Positions 59,410-64,000 of a DNA stretch of 64,000 bases are shown here, piece by piece. The notes below the pieces were generated by a model. That model worked only from the letters and a program-made list of their open reading frames with translations. It was not told the origin of the DNA and did no database searches. This DNA is from Acidimicrobiales bacterium (GTDB taxonomy: Bacteria; Actinomycetota; Acidimicrobiia; Acidimicrobiales; Aldehydirespiratoraceae), in contig JAJCXX010000003.1 of NCBI GenBank assembly GCA_029263195.1, forward strand, positions 1 through 64,000. The letters are read 5' to 3'. Within the stretch, counting starts at the first letter, position 1, and the number at the start of each line of letters is the position of its first letter. A program made the position numbers and the translations under genes.

Positions 59410-61395
59410 ATGTCGGTTTGTGGTACTCACAGCACTCTTGGTACTCGTGGTTCAGCAATTCACGCGGTCGGGGCAATCTTGATCTCAGCGACGATTCTGG
59501 CGCTGACGCTCAGCGCGGAATCGACACCGGCCTTGGCGCAGGAAGTGGCGGTCCCTGCCAATGAGTCGCTATCGGTCGACGCTTCGATTCGATTCGAAGT
59601 GGATCCCGATGCCGGCAGCGTCGTGGTGGAAGTGGACTATGTGCTCACCAACACCAGCGACGATCAGAATGTGTCCGAGTTCAACGAGCATCTGCCCGAG
59701 GATGCCACCGGCATCGAGGCATCGAGTCGGGGAGGGTCTCTCGACAGTTTCCTGGTGGCGTTGATCGACGATCGAGATGTGTGGCGAATCTCATTGGCTT
59801 CGCCCCTCCGACCCGGTCGTTCCACCGAACTCTTCCTGACTTGGGTTGTGTCTGGTGACGATCCATCCAACTCATCGGCTCGGTACCTGGTCAACCCGGC
59901 GTATGTATCGCTTCCGATCTTCGGGGTCGGTGGTGTCGGAGATCTGACATCGGTCGAAGTGAGCCTTCCCTCCGACTTCCAGCTGGTTGAACCGGTCGGG
60001 TTCCAGCTCTCGAATGAGCCCGAAGCCGACTCCGATGACGGCCGGCTGCGTCTCACCGACGGGGGGCGGATGATCCCCTACGAGTCCGCCACTGTGATGG
60101 CGGTCAACGACGGTGGTTTCATGATGAGATTGATCGGCGACACCGATATCGAAGCGGTCATCATGGGGTGGCCCGGACACAACGCCTGGTCAACCGCGAT
60201 GGCCTTGGGCGTACGTTCCATGGTCCCCCAGCTCGAGAATTGGTTGGGGCTCCCCGTGCTCGATGTCTTCGAAATTCGTGAGGGACCCGAATCGGCATTC
60301 CCTGACTTGGTGGCGGGATCTGTTGTCGATGGCCGGTTGCTGGCCATCGTTGCCCCGGGCGCCGATTCCGCATCCTTGGGCCGACAGTTGTCCGCGGCTT
60401 GGTTTGATGCGGTGCTGTCTGATGTCGAGTGGTTTCGGGTGGCTGCCGCCGAGGTATACGGGACGCAAGCGGCTCAACTGATGGATCCGTCCCCCACAGC
60501 TCTTTCTGCCGATCCGTCAGACGAGAGTCAGCTCGAATACTCGGTGGTCGACTCTCTTTACGCTGAGATCGGTCCCACGGCAATGGCCGATGTGATTGCC
60601 CAGGTGATCGACGGCGGTTTCACCTATCCCGGCCCTGGTGCTGATCAGGCGGACGCCCTGCCGGGCGACTGGAGAACGCTTCTCGATGCCTTTGAGGGGA
60701 TCGGGGGGAGTTCCCAGGCGGCGGAGCTGTTCAAACTGATCGATGTCGACTCCGAAGGCCTGAGTGGTTCGGTGAACATCGACGAACGGGCTGCAGCACG
60801 GGCGGTGCTCGGTGATCTCGAGGATCTGGCAGCGGGCTGGGAGCTCCCCATCTGGGTGAGACTCCCCATGGCGCAATGGGAGTTCGACATTTTCGCCTCG
60901 CGGCGGATCGAAGTCGAGACCACCCTGGCGGCTCGAAATGTTCTTCGTGAGTCCGCGGTCGAGTCGGACCTCGATCTCGGCGAGTTTGTCAGGGAGTCGT
61001 TTGAGACCGCTTCGGACGGAATGGCCGCCGTCGACGCTCTGATCGAGTCGCAGTCTGAAGCGCTCGAAGCGGTCTTGGAGGTGACCGAGGTCGTCGAATC
61101 GAACAGTGGCCTGATCTCGAGGATCGGCCTTATCGGCACTGACGTCGATGCCGAACTCGACCGGATCCGTTCCATGTTCGAATCGGGCGAATTCACTGAG
61201 GCGATCGAGCGCTCCCATGCGCTGACCGACACGATCGAGGGTTCGAACGCCGTCGGAATACTGAGGGTCGTGATACCGGCGGTCGTGGTGATCGCGATCG
61301 TTGCTGGGATGATCGAGATCTTTCGCCGGCGACGTTCGTTGGGGGGACTAGCTTCTCGACTCCGACGTGAAAAGGCGCCCGAGGCCGAGGCGTAG
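59410..61395 (+). CDS. Large secreted, C-terminally anchored protein of unknown function
   Basis: A 661-aa protein with a signal peptide (about 18-43, ILISATILALTLSAESTPALA) and a C-terminal membrane helix (about 615-637, ILRVVIPAVVVIAIVAGMIEI) followed by a basic tail. The extracellular part begins with an immunoglobulin-like beta domain (about 55-200) and continues with a helical domain (about 225-480) that resembles the gluzincin aminopeptidase architecture but has no HExxH zinc site. Function unknown. No convincing ribosome-binding site precedes the ATG. Its 3' end overlaps the convergent CoA-ligase gene by 48 bp. Confidence 0.75.
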   Translation: MSVCGTHSTLGTRGSAIHAVGAILISATILALTLSAESTPALAQEVAVPANESLSVDASIRFEVDPDAGSVVVEVDYVLTNTSDDQNVSEFNEHLPEDATGIEASSRGGSLDSFLVALIDDRDVWRISLASPLRPGRSTELFLTWVVSGDDPSNSSARYLVNPAYVSLPIFGVGGVGDLTSVEVSLPSDFQLVEPVGFQLSNEPEADSDDGRLRLTDGGRMIPYESATVMAVNDGGFMMRLIGDTDIEAVIMGWPGHNAWSTAMALGVRSMVPQLENWLGLPVLDVFEIREGPESAFPDLVAGSVVDGRLLAIVAPGADSASLGRQLSAAWFDAVLSDVEWFRVAAAEVYGTQAAQLMDPSPTALSADPSDESQLEYSVVDSLYAEIGPTAMADVIAQVIDGGFTYPGPGADQADALPGDWRTLLDAFEGIGGSSQAAELFKLIDVDSEGLSGSVNIDERAAARAVLGDLEDLAAGWELPIWVRLPMAQWEFDIFASRRIEVETTLAARNVLRESAVESDLDLGEFVRESFETASDGMAAVDALIESQSEALEAVLEVTEVVESNSGLISRIGLIGTDVDAELDRIRSMFESGEFTEAIERSHALTDTIEGSNAVGILRVVIPAVVVIAIVAGMIEIFRRRRSLGGLASRLRREKAPEAEA

Positions 61396-62883
61396 TTCGT
61401 TCTTCTGGATCTTCCCCATGGCATTGCGAGGTAGTTGTTCCATCACCTCGAATGTTTTCGGGTGCTTGAACCGAGCGAGGGACTCGTCCAGGCACATGTC
61501 GACCTCGGCTCGATCAATCGTCGTGGCTGAGGCATCGAGCACCACCACCGCCACAACGGCCTCGCCGAGATCAGGATGGGGCACACCAACCACCGCCGAC
61601 TCGGCGATGCAATCGGCACGAACGAGCACCGCCTCGATCTCTCCGGGGTGGATGTTCTCGCCTCCGCTGATAATCATGTCGTGGGCTCGGCCCTCGAGTG
61701 TCAGTCGGCCGCGCTCCGACAGTCTCCCGATATCGCCGGTGGAGAACCATCCGCCGGCCCGGTGAGATTCGGCGGTGGCACGGCTGTTTCGCCAGTATCC
61801 GGCGAACAAATGGAGTCCGGTGATCTCGACCATCCCGTTGGTGTCATTGGGTGAGGGATTTCCGGAGTCGTCCACCACTCTGACCCGATACCCCGGCAGT
61901 GGATAGCCGACGGTGCCGGCGATCTGCCCCTCAGTGATGGGATTGGATGTGATGATGCCGGCCTCGCTCATGCCGTATCGCTCGCAGAGCCGGTGTCCGG
62001 TGCGGTTGGCGAAGGCTTCGAACGAGGCCGCAGGCAAAGGTGCCGAACCGGAAGTGAATAACCGGATATCGGCACACAGTTCGGCGTTGAACCTGGGGTC
62101 GGCCATGAGACGCGAGTAGTGAGTCGGGACTCCCATCATCACCGTCGATCTCGGAATCAGCGAGATCACGGTGTCGACATCGAAGCGAGGCAGAAGGTGA
62201 ATCGGAATTCCGCTGAGCATTGCGCAGTGCAGTGCCACGAAGAGCCCGTGGACGTGAAAAATCGGCAGGGAGTGCAGCAGTACGTCGTTGGGGTTGAATC
62301 CCCACGATCGGCGCAGAGCCTCAGCGTTGTGGCGAAGGTTGGCGTGGGTGACCATCGCGCCCTTGGGCTTGCCAGTCGTGCCGGATGTGTAGACGAGGGC
62401 GGCCAGGTCTCCGTCGTCGCGTGATCTGATAGGGGAGGGGATACAACCCAGGGCCAGTTCGGTGAGTGTTCCACCTTCGTCGGCGTCGAGGGTGAGCACC
62501 TGGGCTTCGGGAGCCATCATTCCTGCGGCCTCGGAACGCGCTGATGACGTCACCACTACTGATGGCTCGGCGTCGACCACGAAGTGCTGGAGCTCACCGA
62601 GGGTAAACGTCGGGTTGAGTGGAACATGAACGACGCCGGCTCGAAGGCACGCGAGGTAGAGCGCAACTGCCGCTGCACTCTTGTCGACTTGTACCAGCAC
62701 GCGGTCGCCGGGGTGAGCTCCTGACTCGTCGAGGACGGTGGCCATGCGTGCCGCCCACTGGTCGATCTCGGAATAGGTGAGAGCGGTGCCGCCGGGTACG
62801 TCGAGGCAGAGGTGATCCTCACGGTGGCCGGCCCGGTCGTGCAGGTCGGCGGCGAAGTTTCCTCCGAGGTTGGCTGCGGGCAT
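61348..62883 (-). CDS. AMP-forming acyl-CoA synthetase (malonyl-CoA synthetase-like)
   Basis: A 511-aa ANL-superfamily ligase. The P-loop is YTSGTTGKPKGAMVTHANL (about 164-182), A5 YGMSEAGI, A7 STGDIGRLSERGRLTLEGRAHDMII in pieces, and the catalytic lysine in GKIQKNELR near the C-terminus. PIFHVHGLF is typical of the malonyl-CoA synthetase (MatB) subfamily, but other short carboxylates are possible. ATG at 62883 is used (an earlier start at 62928 is open). It is divergent from an enoyl-CoA hydratase gene. Confidence 0.88.
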   Translation of the reverse strand: MPAANLGGNFAADLHDRAGHREDHLCLDVPGGTALTYSEIDQWAARMATVLDESGAHPGDRVLVQVDKSAAAVALYLACLRAGVVHVPLNPTFTLGELQHFVVDAEPSVVVTSSARSEAAGMMAPEAQVLTLDADEGGTLTELALGCIPSPIRSRDDGDLAALVYTSGTTGKPKGAMVTHANLRHNAEALRRSWGFNPNDVLLHSLPIFHVHGLFVALHCAMLSGIPIHLLPRFDVDTVISLIPRSTVMMGVPTHYSRLMADPRFNAELCADIRLFTSGSAPLPAASFEAFANRTGHRLCERYGMSEAGIITSNPITEGQIAGTVGYPLPGYRVRVVDDSGNPSPNDTNGMVEITGLHLFAGYWRNSRATAESHRAGGWFSTGDIGRLSERGRLTLEGRAHDMIISGGENIHPGEIEAVLVRADCIAESAVVGVPHPDLGEAVVAVVVLDASATTIDRAEVDMCLDESLARFKHPKTFEVMEQLPRNAMGKIQKNELRLGLGRLFTSESRS

Positions 62884-62993
62884 CGGATCAATCGTGCCTC
62901 GTCGGTCGTCGTTTCGTTGAAATGGCACCCGTGAGGCGGCCGAGGCTAGCGTCAGCCGCTGATCAGCTCAGTAGCCAATCGGAGATCAGCCCA

Positions 62994-63671
62994 ATGAATC
63001 CTGCCTCGGACGGCTTGTCGCTCACACGTTCGGACAATGTCTTCACGATCAATTTCGGAGACGGCGACAACATGACGACCGTCGCCTGGATCGATGAGAT
63101 CAACGTCATGCTCGACGAGATCGAGGCAGCCGAAGGGCCCAAAGCTCTCATCACCACCGGAGGAGGAAAGCACTACTCCAACGGACTCGATGTGGCTCAC
63201 ATGACCGCTGATCCTGAAGGTGCAGGGGAGTATGTGTCGCGGGTCGAAGGTGTGCTGGGCCGCCTGCTCACGTTTCCTGCACCGACGATTGCCGCGGTCA
63301 ACGGTCATGCGTTCGGGGCTGGTGCGTTCGTGGTTGCCGTCCACGATCAGGCAGTCATGCGTGACGACCGTGGATTCGTGTGCTGGCCCGAGGTGCTTCT
63401 TGGGATGCCGTTCACCCGTGGCTTGATGTCGATCGTGCGCGACATGCTCTCGACCAGAACCGCTCACGAAGCGGTGGTGACGGGTCGTCGCTACGGCGGA
63501 GCCGATGCCGTGGAGGCCGGATTCGTCGATGCCACAGCCTCACTCGATGACTTGATGGCGACCGCCGCGAGCATGGTCGAACCTCTGGCGACGACCGCCG
63601 GTCCGAATCTCGCGGGCATCAAGAAGTCGCTGCACTTCGAGACTTGGAGCGCCCTCGTCGGGAGTGACTGA
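62994..63671 (+). CDS. Enoyl-CoA hydratase/isomerase (ECI-like)
   Basis: A 225-aa crotonase-fold protein. The first oxyanion loop is GGGKHYSNGLDVAHM (about 55-69), the second VNGHAFGAGAFVVA (about 102-115), and the PEVLLGMPFTRG segment carries the position used as catalytic residue in peroxisomal-type enoyl-CoA isomerases. GGAGAT lies 7 nt before the ATG. It likely isomerises 3-enoyl-CoA to 2-enoyl-CoA in degradation of unsaturated fatty acids. An acyl-CoA dehydrogenase gene converges 2 bp away. Confidence 0.87.
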   Translation: MNPASDGLSLTRSDNVFTINFGDGDNMTTVAWIDEINVMLDEIEAAEGPKALITTGGGKHYSNGLDVAHMTADPEGAGEYVSRVEGVLGRLLTFPAPTIAAVNGHAFGAGAFVVAVHDQAVMRDDRGFVCWPEVLLGMPFTRGLMSIVRDMLSTRTAHEAVVTGRRYGGADAVEAGFVDATASLDDLMATAASMVEPLATTAGPNLAGIKKSLHFETWSALVGSD

Positions 63672-63673
63672 TC

Positions 63674-64000
63674 TCAGCTGCGGGCGACATCCTTCCATGG
63701 GATCGCCTTGTCGACCCGCGGCTCGCCGGGTAGTCCCAGCATCTGCTCACCGAGAATGTTTCGCATGATCTCGGTGGTTCCGCCTTCTATGGAGTTGGCC
63801 CTGGCTCTGAGGAAGGCGTAGCCGGTGGAGGCGCTGCTTCCGGTCAGGTCAATCGCACCGGGTCGCCGGTAGGTGTAGTCGAAACCAATCTGGCCGGCCA
63901 TCCCCTGTAGTTCAATGCAGAACGAGAAAACATCTTTGTTTAGTTCGGAGCCGATCATCTTGCCCACCGACCCTTCAGGGCCGGGCTGGCCGATGCGGGC
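63674..64000 (-). CDS. Acyl-CoA dehydrogenase, C-terminal fragment (5' end outside the window)
   Basis: The last about 108 residues of an acyl-CoA dehydrogenase. The visible part starts PGPEGSVGKM and continues to YAFLRARANSIEGGTTEIMRNILGEQMLGLPGEPR, the conserved C-terminal helix with the GGTTEI(M/Q)RN motif that binds FAD in the neighbouring subunit. The frame is open to the right window edge, so the start and catalytic residues are not visible. It converges with the enoyl-CoA isomerase gene. Confidence 0.92.
   Translation of the reverse strand, partial: ARIGQPGPEGSVGKMIGSELNKDVFSFCIELQGMAGQIGFDYTYRRPGAIDLTGSSASTGYAFLRARANSIEGGTTEIMRNILGEQMLGLPGEPRVDKAIPWKDVARS

Overview
The window is a high-GC actinobacterial chromosome segment that contains the replication-origin neighbourhood. 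The order gyrA-gyrB-dciA-recF-dnaN-dnaA | rpmH-rnpA-yidD-yidC-khpB-rsmG-parA-parB, followed by a cwlM-like gene, trxA, trxB, an anti-sigma/ECF sigma pair, a DUF6049 protein and a CCA-adding enzyme, closely parallels Mycobacterium tuberculosis (Rv0001-Rv0007 and Rv3907-Rv3924). The protein repertoire (DUF5318, DUF6777-like lipoprotein, HAE3/MMPL exporters, penicillin acylase, fatty acyl-CoA enzymes) and divergence from mycobacteria and streptomycetes suggest a deep-branching, possibly marine or freshwater Acidimicrobiia-type actinobacterium; this placement is inference.

Layout. 0-5 kb: a plus-strand run of lipid/ester enzymes (penicillin acylase fragment, alpha/beta hydrolase, acyltransferase, DUF1295 membrane protein, IMPase/HisN-like phosphatase), mostly coupled by 4-nt start/stop overlaps. 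5-9 kb (minus): WhiG/FliA-type sigma factor, a Rossmann dehydrogenase-like protein, a 50-aa membrane peptide, tRNA-Ile(GAT), the DUF3566 protein and a TadG-like protein. 8.8-17.6 kb (minus): gyrA, gyrB, dciA, recF, dnaN, dnaA. 18-23.4 kb (plus): rpmH to parB with two perfect parS sites. The coding strand flips between dnaA and rpmH, which with DnaA-box-like sites marks the likely origin. 23.5-31.6 kb (minus): cell-wall, thioredoxin and sigma/anti-sigma genes, DegV, DUF6049, GNAT.

31.6-41.9 kb is mixed: HDAC-like deacetylase, CCA enzyme without an HD active site, methyltransferase, DUF5318, panB, MmyB-type regulator with a likely operator, esterase lipoprotein, YihY, ArsR plus MMPL exporter. 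42-44.8 kb holds a tightly coupled three-gene cassette: a degenerate PAP2 domain fused to a protein-kinase-like domain, a lipoprotein and an intact PAP2 phosphatase. 44.8-53.4 kb carries an orphan betaine-type binding protein, a large HAE3 exporter, a corrinoid protein plus UroD-like methyltransferase, and an ECF sigma factor fused to its own zinc anti-sigma-like, membrane and extracellular domains, next to a lipoprotein that carries a similar extracellular domain.

53.6-57 kb is the rpsF-ssb-rpsR-rplI-dnaB replication/translation block. 57-64 kb has a secreted hypothetical protein, a 520-bp gap filled by two copies of an approximately 130-bp structured repeat, and fatty-acid/CoA metabolism genes (two enoyl-CoA hydratase-family proteins, acyl-CoA synthetase, acyl-CoA dehydrogenase fragment). 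The most novel items are the fused sigma/lipoprotein pair, the pseudo-PAP2-kinase cassette and the tandem structured repeats. No CRISPR array, prophage or insertion sequence was seen.
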